This document shows, piece after piece, positions 6,840 to 14,184 of a stretch of DNA of 18,830 nucleotides. The notes beneath the pieces are model-generated. The model was not told the origin of the DNA, made no database searches, and saw nothing but the letters and a program-made list of their open reading frames with translations. A program made the position numbers and the translations under genes. The stretch is from contig CAZBQG010000060.1 of NCBI GenBank assembly GCA_964493945.1, forward strand, positions 1 to 18,830. The letters are read 5' to 3'. Source of the stretch: CAZBQG01 sp964493945. Its GTDB lineage: Bacteria; Pseudomonadota; Alphaproteobacteria; Rhodospirillales; UBA2165. The stretch's first letter is position 1; every line of letters starts with the position of its first letter.

Positions 6840-8167
6840 TGGACCAGACGAAAAAGAGCCAGGGCAGTCTTTGGGGCTGGTCCATGCTGGCCGTGACCGC
6901 CCTGGCCCTGGCCGGCCTGTTTGCCATTCTTCTGGTTCTTTCCAGAACGCCTATCGCCGAGGATGCCATCAACTGGCCCGTGGAATTTTTCAAAAAAGGG
7001 CTGGTCGCCCATGTGGTTCTTTCCTTCGCCGTCTGGTTTCTGGCGGTCATGGGATGCCTGGTGGAACTGACCGCCAAGCCGGGGCCAAGCAAATGGACTG
7101 GACGCTGGGGTCTGGGGCTGGCCAGTGCCGGCACCATCGCCTTGTTGGTCCCGGCCCTCATGGACCGGGGCGAGCCGACGCTCAACAATTATATCCCGAT
7201 CATCATCGATCCGGTTTATTACGCGGGCCTGGTGCTTTTGGGTCTGGGCGTGGCATTCGTTATTCCCACCGGGCTGGGGACCACCCTCCGCCAGCCGGCC
7301 CCCCGCCCGCCTGCCCATTCGGCTCTGGCCACGGCGGCATTTCTTTATGTCATGGCCCTGCTGGCCATTGTTCTGGCGCTGGGCGCCCTGAACGGCCAAA
7401 GCCCCAGCCATGATTTCAACGAATCCTTGGTGTGGGGTGGCGGGCATATTCTGCAATTCGTCAATCTGGCGCTTTTGTTCGCCGCCTGGAGCCTGCTGGG
7501 CGGCAAAAGCCTGGGCACCGGGATCGCGGCACCGGCCTTAATGAACCCGGCCAATGGGATTTTGTTGCTGACGGGGCTGGCCGGTCTGGGGTTTTTCTTG
7601 TTCTTCCCGGTAGGCAGCCCGGACCATGAGAAAGCCTTCACCGATCTTCAATATGCCATGGCGCCGGCCGCCGGGCTTGTCCTTTGGGGGGTAGGCCAAT
7701 CCCTTTGGCGGGGACGGCGGGATCTGCCCTGGCGTGACCCCGTTTTTCTTTGTCTGGCAACCTCCTTGGGCGTTTTCACGGTCGGCGGATTGTTGGGCTT
7801 TTTCGTCGATGGCCATGATACCCGCACACCGGCCCATTATCATGGCGTGATCGGTGGCATCAATCTGGCCTTTGTCGGGCTTTTTTATGGGCATTTCCTG
7901 CCCGCCCTGGGCCGCCCGGTGGCCCCTGGGTGGCTCGTCCGTACCCAGATTTATTTTTATGCCTCGGGGCAACTGTTGTTCGTTATCGGCATGTTCATGG
8001 CCGGCGGCATGGGGGCGGCGCGCAAGATCATGGGGGCGGGCATCTCCATGGATAATGCCGCCGCCGTGACGGCGGCTGTCATCCGTGATCTGGGTGGCGC
8101 CTTGTCGATCATCGGCGGCGTGCTGTTCATCATCATCGCGCTCACCAAACTGCTTAAGCGCACCTGA
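6839..8167 (+). CDS. Divergent heme-copper oxidase subunit I-like protein (cbb3/NOR-like)
   Basis: This 442-residue protein has about 12 hydrophobic helices in the order of the heme-copper oxidase catalytic subunit. The ligand pattern can be placed helix by helix: H58 (helix II), H203 in WGGGHILQF (helix VI), D262-H263 in VGSPDH (helix VII) and HDTRTPAHYHG with H333 and H335 (helix X). The VGSPDH segment corresponds to AGPHH of CcoN, so one CuB histidine is Asp. The residue four after H203 is F207, not the Tyr of aa3 oxidases or the Glu of cNOR. The helix VII position of the cbb3 Tyr appears to be F256. It overlaps the DUF420 gene by one base and lies 73 bases before ctaB; no subunit II, cytochrome c or NorC partner is nearby. 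Possible roles are an unusual NO or O2 reductase, a heme sensor or an assembly protein. Superfamily membership is well supported; activity is unknown. Confidence 0.75.
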   Translation: MDQTKKSQGSLWGWSMLAVTALALAGLFAILLVLSRTPIAEDAINWPVEFFKKGLVAHVVLSFAVWFLAVMGCLVELTAKPGPSKWTGRWGLGLASAGTIALLVPALMDRGEPTLNNYIPIIIDPVYYAGLVLLGLGVAFVIPTGLGTTLRQPAPRPPAHSALATAAFLYVMALLAIVLALGALNGQSPSHDFNESLVWGGGHILQFVNLALLFAAWSLLGGKSLGTGIAAPALMNPANGILLLTGLAGLGFFLFFPVGSPDHEKAFTDLQYAMAPAAGLVLWGVGQSLWRGRRDLPWRDPVFLCLATSLGVFTVGGLLGFFVDGHDTRTPAHYHGVIGGINLAFVGLFYGHFLPALGRPVAPGWLVRTQIYFYASGQLLFVIGMFMAGGMGAARKIMGAGISMDNAAAVTAAVIRDLGGALSIIGGVLFIIIALTKLLKRT

Positions 8168-8183
8168 GAAACATTATTATTTC

Positions 8184-8214
8184 GGACCGGGTGATTCCGG
8201 TGTAGAATAGGTCC
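8184..8214 (+). repeat. Nested inverted repeat upstream of ctaB
   Basis: GGACC (8184-8188) pairs with GGTCC (8210-8214), and CCGG (8187-8190) with CCGG (8197-8200) across six bases, overlapping alternatives. It fills the 73-base gap between the heme-copper-like gene and ctaB. There is no T-run, so it is not a standard terminator. It may be a weak structural element, or chance in GC-rich DNA. Confidence 0.2.
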
Positions 8215-8240
8215 AAACAGAACGGAGCGATCCGAAGACA

Positions 8241-9182
8241 TTGTCAAAACCGGCCGTACCTCAAGCACTATTCAACCTGACGACCCAGGCGGAGGCTGAT
8301 GAACCCCATCCCGCCGGGCGCCTGATTGATTATGCCCTGCTGCTCAAACCCAGGGTCATGGGTCTGGTTCTGTTTACCGCCGTGGTCGGGCTGGTCCTGG
8401 CGCCAGGCGGGATCGATCTGGCGCGGGGGTTGATCGCCATTGCCTGCATCGCATTGGGCGCGGGGGCGGCGGGCGCCATCAATATGTGGTACGACCGCGA
8501 CATCGACAGCCAAATGACGCGCACCATGGACCGGCCCCTGCCGGCCGGGCGCCTGGCGCCTGCAAGCGCGCTGTGGCTGGGGGTCGCGCTGGCCGCCATC
8601 TCGGTGATCACCATGTCGGTCTTGATCAACGGGGTCGCGGCATTACTGCTTATTGTGACCATCGCCATTTACGTCTTCATCTATACCATCTGGCTGAAAC
8701 GGCGCACACCCCAGAACATCGTCATTGGCGGGGCTTCGGGGGCATTGCCGCCCATGATTGGCTGGGCCGCCGTCAGCGGCGATGTGAGCCTCAATTCCGC
8801 CATTCTTTTTCTCATTATTTTCATTTGGACGCCGCCCCATTTCTGGGCGCTGGCCCTGTTCTGTTCGGACGATTACGAAAATGCCGGCGTTCCAATGCTG
8901 CCGGTGGTGGTGGGCACGAAAAATACCAAGAACCAGATTCTGGCCTATTCTTTGTTGTTGGCCCCGATCACCGTGCTGCCGGCTTTCACCGGCATGGCCA
9001 GTCCCGTGGCCGGCTTGGGCCTGGCCCTGTTGGCCATCTGGTTCGTGGTTCACGCCTTCCGCGTCAGAAAAGACGAAGGCGTGGGAACCGCCCGTGCCAT
9101 GTTCCGCTTTTCCCTTATGCATCTGTTCGGGATTTTCGTCATCTTGCTGCTCGACCGCGGCATCAGTGCGCTTTTCCAATAA
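8241..9182 (+). CDS. ctaB: Protoheme IX farnesyltransferase (heme O synthase)
   Basis: This 313-residue UbiA-family prenyltransferase adds a farnesyl group to heme b to give heme O, the precursor of the heme A used by CtaD. The first metal/diphosphate motif is NMWYDRDID with N81, D85 and D89 (NxxxDxxxD), followed by the expected RTMDRPLP. The second conserved loop is DDYENAGVPMLPVV (210-223). About nine membrane helices follow the family plan. The start is TTG: the first in-frame ATG is at residue 40, inside helix 1, and the N-terminal region up to LLKPRVM matches the family. GGAG at 8224-8227 is a rather distant ribosome-binding site. The M32 gene begins three bases after its stop. Confidence 0.95.
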   Translation: MSKPAVPQALFNLTTQAEADEPHPAGRLIDYALLLKPRVMGLVLFTAVVGLVLAPGGIDLARGLIAIACIALGAGAAGAINMWYDRDIDSQMTRTMDRPLPAGRLAPASALWLGVALAAISVITMSVLINGVAALLLIVTIAIYVFIYTIWLKRRTPQNIVIGGASGALPPMIGWAAVSGDVSLNSAILFLIIFIWTPPHFWALALFCSDDYENAGVPMLPVVVGTKNTKNQILAYSLLLAPITVLPAFTGMASPVAGLGLALLAIWFVVHAFRVRKDEGVGTARAMFRFSLMHLFGIFVILLLDRGISALFQ

Positions 9183-9185
9183 ATA

Positions 9186-10673
9186 ATGAGCGCCTATAAG
9201 GATTTGGAGGGGCTTTTCGCCCGGCTGTTTGCGCTCCGTGATGCGGAAGGTCTGCTGCATTGGGACCGGGCGACCATGATGCCGCCCGGCGGGGCGGAGG
9301 CCAGGGGCGAGGAAATCGCCGCGCTAAAAGCTGTGCAGCACGGCTTGCTGACCGCCGGGACCACCGGCGAATTGCTGGACCGGGCCCGTGGTGAGTCTGG
9401 CCTGGATGAGTGGCAGCAGGCCAATCTGCGTGAAATGAAGCGGCTTTGGACCCATGCCAGCGCCGTTCCTGAAAGCCTGGTCCAGGCCCTGGCCATAGCG
9501 GGTGCCGCCTGCGAGGTGGGTTGGCGCTGGGCCCATCAGGAATCTGATTTCCAATCCGTAATTCCCTTGGTTCAGGAGGTTCTGGATCTGACCCGGGAAA
9601 GTGCCGAGACCAAGGCCCAGACCCTTGATTGCACACCCTATGAGGCCCTGCTGGATGAAAATTCGCCGGGTGTGAGTTCTGCTGAAATCGAGCGCCTGTT
9701 TATTGATTTAGGGGAATTCCTGCCCGCTTTCCTTTCCCAGGTAATAGAACGCCAGGCGGGGATGGATGCACCCCTGGCGCCCCCCGGCCCCTTCGATACG
9801 GTTGCCCAGCGCGCCCTTGGCGAGAAACTGATGGGCGCGCTGAGCTTCGATTTTCATCACGGGCGGCTGGATGAAAGCATGCACCCCTTTTCCGCCGGCA
9901 CGCCTGAGGATTTGCGCATCACGACCCGCTACGGCGAAGAGGATTTCGCACCGTCCTTGATGGGCGTCCTGCATGAAACCGGACATGCCTTATATGAACG
10001 CGGCCTTCCGCCCCAGTGGCGCCGCCAGCCGGTGGGTCAGGCCTTGGGCATGGATATCCATGAAAGCCAATCCCTGTTGATGGAAATGCAGGTCTGCCGG
10101 TCGTGCCAATTCCTGGCTTTCGCCGCACCTCTCATGAGGGAGGCTTTCGCAGGCACTGGCCCCGCCTGGGAGCCCGAGAATCTTTACCAGCTGCAAACCA
10201 TCGTACGCCCGGGCTTCATCCGGGTGGATGCGGACGAAATTACCTACCCGGCCCATATCATTTTGCGCCATGATCTGGAGCGGGCACTCATTGCAGGTGA
10301 TCTGGCGCTGGGAGATTTGCCGGGCGCCTGGAACGACGGCATGGAAAAGCTGCTGGGTATCCGGCCGGCCAATGACCGGGAGGGCTGCCTGCAGGATATT
10401 CACTGGTTCGACGGGGCCTGGGGATATCTTCCTTCTTATACCTTGGGCGCCCTGGCCGCGGCCCAGATGTTCGAAGCCGCCAGAAAAGAAAATCCGGATA
10501 TCCTGACTTCCATCGAGGCTGGAAAATTCAAGCCCTTGATGTGTTGGCTGGACGATAACGTGCATGGGCTTGGGTCTCTTTTGCCGGCCGATGATCTGAT
10601 CCGCCGGGCCACCGGAAAATCCCTTGGCACGGAGGCCTTCAAACGCCATCTAAAGGACAGATACCTGCCCTGA
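9186..10673 (+). CDS. M32 family metallocarboxypeptidase (thermostable carboxypeptidase 1 type)
   Basis: This 495-residue, mostly helical zinc enzyme removes C-terminal residues from peptides in the cytosol. M32 signatures are all present: the DLRITTRY segment (DxRxT), HETGH with zinc ligands H263 and H267, the third ligand E293 in IHESQS (30 residues after H263, as in characterised M32 enzymes), RPGFIRVDADEITYPAHIILR, and GCLQDIHWFDGAWGYLPSYTLG. The length of about 500 is normal. The ATG lies three bases after the ctaB stop and no ribosome-binding site is evident, suggesting coupling to ctaB translation. A metabolic link to heme synthesis is not obvious; the arrangement is probably just cotranscription. 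Confidence 0.95.
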   Translation: MSAYKDLEGLFARLFALRDAEGLLHWDRATMMPPGGAEARGEEIAALKAVQHGLLTAGTTGELLDRARGESGLDEWQQANLREMKRLWTHASAVPESLVQALAIAGAACEVGWRWAHQESDFQSVIPLVQEVLDLTRESAETKAQTLDCTPYEALLDENSPGVSSAEIERLFIDLGEFLPAFLSQVIERQAGMDAPLAPPGPFDTVAQRALGEKLMGALSFDFHHGRLDESMHPFSAGTPEDLRITTRYGEEDFAPSLMGVLHETGHALYERGLPPQWRRQPVGQALGMDIHESQSLLMEMQVCRSCQFLAFAAPLMREAFAGTGPAWEPENLYQLQTIVRPGFIRVDADEITYPAHIILRHDLERALIAGDLALGDLPGAWNDGMEKLLGIRPANDREGCLQDIHWFDGAWGYLPSYTLGALAAAQMFEAARKENPDILTSIEAGKFKPLMCWLDDNVHGLGSLLPADDLIRRATGKSLGTEAFKRHLKDRYLP

Positions 10674-10729
10674 ACCGGGGCTTTCCTTTTCCTTGTCGCC
10701 CGGCTGGGGTAGCGATAGGTTAGGCGCCA

Positions 10730-12124
10730 ATGAAATATGTAAGCACCAGGGGTCAAGCGCCCGAATTGGATTTCGAAGGGGTATTGCTGGCCGGCCTGGC
10801 CAGCGATGGCGGGCTATATGTGCCGGCCCGTTGGCCGCGCCTTACCAAATCCGAAATCCGGGCACTTCAGGGGCTCTCATATGAAGAGATCGCGCTCCGG
10901 GTCATGGCGCCCTTCACCCGAGACGTGATCACCGAGAGCGATCTGGCAGCCATCATCGCCGAAAGCTATGCCGATTTCACCCACCCTGTCCGGGCACCCC
11001 TCATCCAACTGGGGCCCGGCCACTGGCTGGCCGAGCTTTACCAGGGGCCAACCCTGTCCTTCAAGGATTACCCGCTGCAATTGGTCGGCCGCTTGTTCGA
11101 TCATGTGCTGAGCCACTCAGGCAAGCGCGCAACCATCGTCGGCGCGACGTCTGGCGATACGGGCTCGGCGGCAATCGAGGCCTTCCGCGACCGGGACGCC
11201 GTGGATATCTTTTTCCTCCATCCGGCGGGCCGCGTTTCCGAAGTGCAGCGCCGCCAGATGACCACGGTCTTGGCGCCCAACGTGCACAATATAGCCATCA
11301 AGGGAAATTTCGACGACTGCCAGGATCTGGTCAAGGGCCTGTTCACCAATGCGGAATTCCGCCAGAAGCATCAACTATCAGCGGCCAATTCCATCAATTG
11401 GGCGCGCATCATGGCCCAGATCGTCTATTATTTTTCCACCGCGCTGGAGCTTGGCGCGCCCGACCGGCGCCTGGTCTTTTCCGTGCCGACGGGCAATTTC
11501 GGCAATGTCTATGCGGGATATGCCGCCAGGCGCATGGGGCTGCCCATCGAGCGCCTGATCATCGGCTCCAACGCCAACGACATCCTGACGCGATATTTCG
11601 AGACCGGTTTCATGCAGGCGGCACCGGTCGTGCCCACCACCAGCCCCAGTATGGATATACAGGTCTCGAGCAATTTCGAGAGGCTGTTGTTTGAACATTG
11701 CCGGCGGGACGGGAGGACGGTCGCACGCCTGATGAACAAATTTCGGGCCAAAGGCGAGGTCAGTTTCGGCCAGGTCCGCTGGCGCACCATGAGAAAGATA
11801 TTTTCAGGGTACCGGCTGGGCGATAATGCCACCGGCGAAGTGATCAAGGATATTCATAGCAAAACCGGCGTCCTTCTCGATCCCCACAGCGCCATCGGCG
11901 TGGAAGCAGGGCGCCAGGGGCATGAAGGTTCCGACGTAGCGCTCATCTCCCTGGCCACGGCCCATCCGGTGAAATTCCCTGAAGCCGTAGAGCAGGCTTC
12001 TGGCATGGCGCCCGCCTTGCCGGCGCGCCTCGCCGGCCTCATGGAGCGCCTGGAACGCTTTGACACCTTGCCCAATGATCTGGCCGGGCTTTTGGTCTTC
12101 ATATCCGAAAGGCTCGCGCCATGA
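10730..12124 (+). CDS. thrC: Threonine synthase
   Basis: This 464-residue PLP enzyme converts O-phosphohomoserine to threonine. The N-terminal segment MKYVSTRG and the PLP-lysine motif GPTLSFKDYPLQ with K112 identify it, together with the phosphate-binding GATSGDTGSAAIEAF loop and SVPTGNFGNVYAGYAA. Length and layout match the longer proteobacterial/fungal type of ThrC. Its stop overlaps the start of the M16 peptidase gene by four bases (ATGA), so these two are translationally coupled. Pairing of thrC with an M16 peptidase is common in alphaproteobacteria. Confidence 0.97.
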   Translation: MKYVSTRGQAPELDFEGVLLAGLASDGGLYVPARWPRLTKSEIRALQGLSYEEIALRVMAPFTRDVITESDLAAIIAESYADFTHPVRAPLIQLGPGHWLAELYQGPTLSFKDYPLQLVGRLFDHVLSHSGKRATIVGATSGDTGSAAIEAFRDRDAVDIFFLHPAGRVSEVQRRQMTTVLAPNVHNIAIKGNFDDCQDLVKGLFTNAEFRQKHQLSAANSINWARIMAQIVYYFSTALELGAPDRRLVFSVPTGNFGNVYAGYAARRMGLPIERLIIGSNANDILTRYFETGFMQAAPVVPTTSPSMDIQVSSNFERLLFEHCRRDGRTVARLMNKFRAKGEVSFGQVRWRTMRKIFSGYRLGDNATGEVIKDIHSKTGVLLDPHSAIGVEAGRQGHEGSDVALISLATAHPVKFPEAVEQASGMAPALPARLAGLMERLERFDTLPNDLAGLLVFISERLAP

Positions 12125-13380
12125 GCGTCCAGGTCAGCACTCTCCCCAACGGCCTCAGAGTGATCACCGACAGTATCGATAGCGTGGAGACCGTGTCCAT
12201 GGGTGCCTGGGTGAATGTGGGGACCCGCCATGAGACACCCGGGATCAACGGCATTTCCCATTTCCTCGAACATATGGCTTTCAAGGGGACGGAGCGGCGG
12301 ACGGCGCTGGAAATCGCCGAGGAAATCGAAAAGGTGGGCGGGCATCTGAACGCCTATACGGCCCGCGAAAACACGGCCTATTTCGCCAAGGTGCTGAAAG
12401 AGGATGTGGGGCTGGCGGTCGATATCATCGCCGATATCGTGCAAAACGCCACCATGGACGAAGAAGAGCTGGAGCGCGAGCGAGGCGTCATTTTGCAGGA
12501 AATCAGCCAGACCAACGATATGCCCGACGATCTGATCTTCGACAAATTCCAGGAAACCGCCTTTCCCGACCAGGCCATGGGCCGCCCGGTGCTGGGCACG
12601 GCTTCCCTGGTCAAGGCCATTGACCGGGCGACCATCATGGATTACATGAAAAGCCGCTATCAGGCGCCGGTCATGGTGGTGGCGGCGGCGGGTAATCTGG
12701 ACCACGAGGCATTCGTCAAACTGGCCGAAGACGCATTTTCCGGGCTTGGCCGGGAAGGCCAGCCGGGCGCCGACGAAGCTTCCTATGGGGGTGGCGGTTT
12801 CCTGGCTAAAAAAGATCTGGAACAGGTTCATATTGTGCTGGGTTTCGAAGGCATCCCCTATGGGGACGAGGATTATTATCCATTGGCCCTGTTATCCACC
12901 TTGCTGGGCGGTGGCATGTCTTCCAGGCTTTTCCAGGAGGTGCGCGAAAAGCGGGGGCTGGCCTATTCCATCTATTCCTTCGCCGCCAATTATGCCGATG
13001 GCGGCCTGTTCGGCATCTATGCGGGCACCGGGCCAGGTGACGTGCCCCAACTGGTTCCCGTCCTTTGCGACGAGCTGAACAAAATGCGGGACGGGCTCGG
13101 CGCCCCAGAACTGGTCCGCGTCCAGGCACAATTGAAGGCCAATACTTTGATGAGCCTGGAGAGCACCTCGACCCGCTGTGAGCAGGCCGCCCGCCAATTG
13201 CAGATTTACGGCCGCCCCATCCCGACCAGCGAAATCGTCGCCAAGATAGAGGCCGTGGAGGCAAAAGATGTAGCCCGTGTCGCCGGGCGCATCCTGCAAA
13301 GCCGGCCGACCGTCGCGGCGCTGGGCCCGGTGGACGAGCTTGAACCGGTCGAACAGATCGCCGGGAGATTTAGTACTTAA
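12121..13380 (+). CDS. M16 family zinc peptidase (mitochondrial processing peptidase-like)
   Basis: This 419-residue peptidase has the inverted zinc motif HFLEH (H47, E50, H51) and a third ligand E127 in ILQEI, 76 residues after H51, as in MPP-beta-type enzymes. The glycine-rich C-terminal segment LLGGGMSSRLFQEVREKRGLAYSIYS is also typical. It has no signal peptide and is a single M16 A/C pair half the size of pitrilysin. It is a homologue of the bacterial ancestors of the mitochondrial processing peptidase. Natural substrates are unknown. It overlaps thrC by four bases and ends nine bases from the convergent yqgE stop. Confidence 0.95.
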   Translation: MSVQVSTLPNGLRVITDSIDSVETVSMGAWVNVGTRHETPGINGISHFLEHMAFKGTERRTALEIAEEIEKVGGHLNAYTARENTAYFAKVLKEDVGLAVDIIADIVQNATMDEEELERERGVILQEISQTNDMPDDLIFDKFQETAFPDQAMGRPVLGTASLVKAIDRATIMDYMKSRYQAPVMVVAAAGNLDHEAFVKLAEDAFSGLGREGQPGADEASYGGGGFLAKKDLEQVHIVLGFEGIPYGDEDYYPLALLSTLLGGGMSSRLFQEVREKRGLAYSIYSFAANYADGGLFGIYAGTGPGDVPQLVPVLCDELNKMRDGLGAPELVRVQAQLKANTLMSLESTSTRCEQAARQLQIYGRPIPTSEIVAKIEAVEAKDVARVAGRILQSRPTVAALGPVDELEPVEQIAGRFST

Positions 13381-13389
13381 TTGGCTAAG

Positions 13390-13965
13390 TCAGGCGTGGC
13401 CGGCTGAATCCGACAACATGCGGGGGTCGATGCCGATTTTGGCGAAGGCCCTTTCCCATTTGTCTTCCAGCTCGGGGCCGAAGACCAGATCCAGATCGGC
13501 TTCCACCTGTATCCAGCCGTTATTCATGATTTCCGAATCCAACTGCCCCGGACCCCATCCCGCATAGCCCAGCGCCAAAAGACAGCGCCTGGGGCCGCCG
13601 CCCTTGGCGATCACGCGCAATACATCGACGGTGGCGGTCAGCCCAATGCCTTTTTCCACGGGCAATGTGGCTTCCTGTTCGTAATCGGTTGAATGGAGAA
13701 CGAAGCCCCGCCCGGCTTCCACCGGTCCGCCGAAATGAACCTTAATATCTGAAAGCATGTTGGGCTCTTCAATACCCATCTGTTCCAGCAATTCCTCGAA
13801 GGTCAGGTTTTCCAGGGCCTGATTGAGGACCAGCCCCATGGCCCCTTCCGAAGTATGGGCACACATATAGATGACCGTTTTGGCGAAACGTTCATCCTGC
13901 ATGCCGGGCATGGCAATCAGCAATTGCCCAGTCAAATAGGGGCCCGAATTTTTTTCTTCGTCCAT
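13390..13965 (-). CDS. yqgE: YqgE/AlgH family protein
   Basis: This protein of 191 residues belongs to the UPF0301 (YqgE/AlgH) family. Recognisable segments are LTGQLLIAMPGMQDERFAKTVIYMC at the N-terminus, EGAMGLVLNQ, VHFGGPVEAGRGFVLHS and LLALGYAGWGPGQLDSEI. The family has been linked to regulation in some bacteria but has no firm biochemical role. I chose the ATG at 13965 (MDEEKNSGPY); a TTG at 13986 would add seven residues but has no ribosome-binding site. It diverges from the dsbD-like gene and converges on the M16 gene. Confidence 0.92.
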   Translation of the reverse strand: MDEEKNSGPYLTGQLLIAMPGMQDERFAKTVIYMCAHTSEGAMGLVLNQALENLTFEELLEQMGIEEPNMLSDIKVHFGGPVEAGRGFVLHSTDYEQEATLPVEKGIGLTATVDVLRVIAKGGGPRRCLLALGYAGWGPGQLDSEIMNNGWIQVEADLDLVFGPELEDKWERAFAKIGIDPRMLSDSAGHA

Positions 13966-14026
13966 GCCTGACCCGATTCCATTCAAGATTACGGTCTATT
14001 ATTGTAAAGAATATTCTGCCATAGCC

Positions 14027-14047
14027 GGACCCGCAAAAAAAGGGTCC
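14027..14047. repeat. Hairpin with A-rich loop in the yqgE/dsbD divergent region
   Basis: GGACCC (14027-14032) and GGGTCC (14042-14047) form a perfect six-base stem around a nine-base loop containing seven consecutive A. It sits about 60 bases upstream of yqgE and about 140 upstream of the dsbD-like gene. There is no T-run after either arm, so it is not an intrinsic terminator. It could be an operator or a leader structure. Confidence 0.35.
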
Positions 14048-14184
14048 ATATGTTTCGCGTGGGTCGGGATCCGATCACCTTCGGTAAATATTGCGTGAAA
14101 AGCCCTGTCAGCCGGTTCAATCGCCACTATCTTTGACTATATTAGGGCGTGCTGGCCCGAACTTTATGGATCTGCCCAAAGTTT

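Noticed and set aside
11854..12831. A 325-codon minus-strand frame across thrC and the M16 gene
   Set aside because: It spans two firmly identified plus-strand genes and shows no domain.
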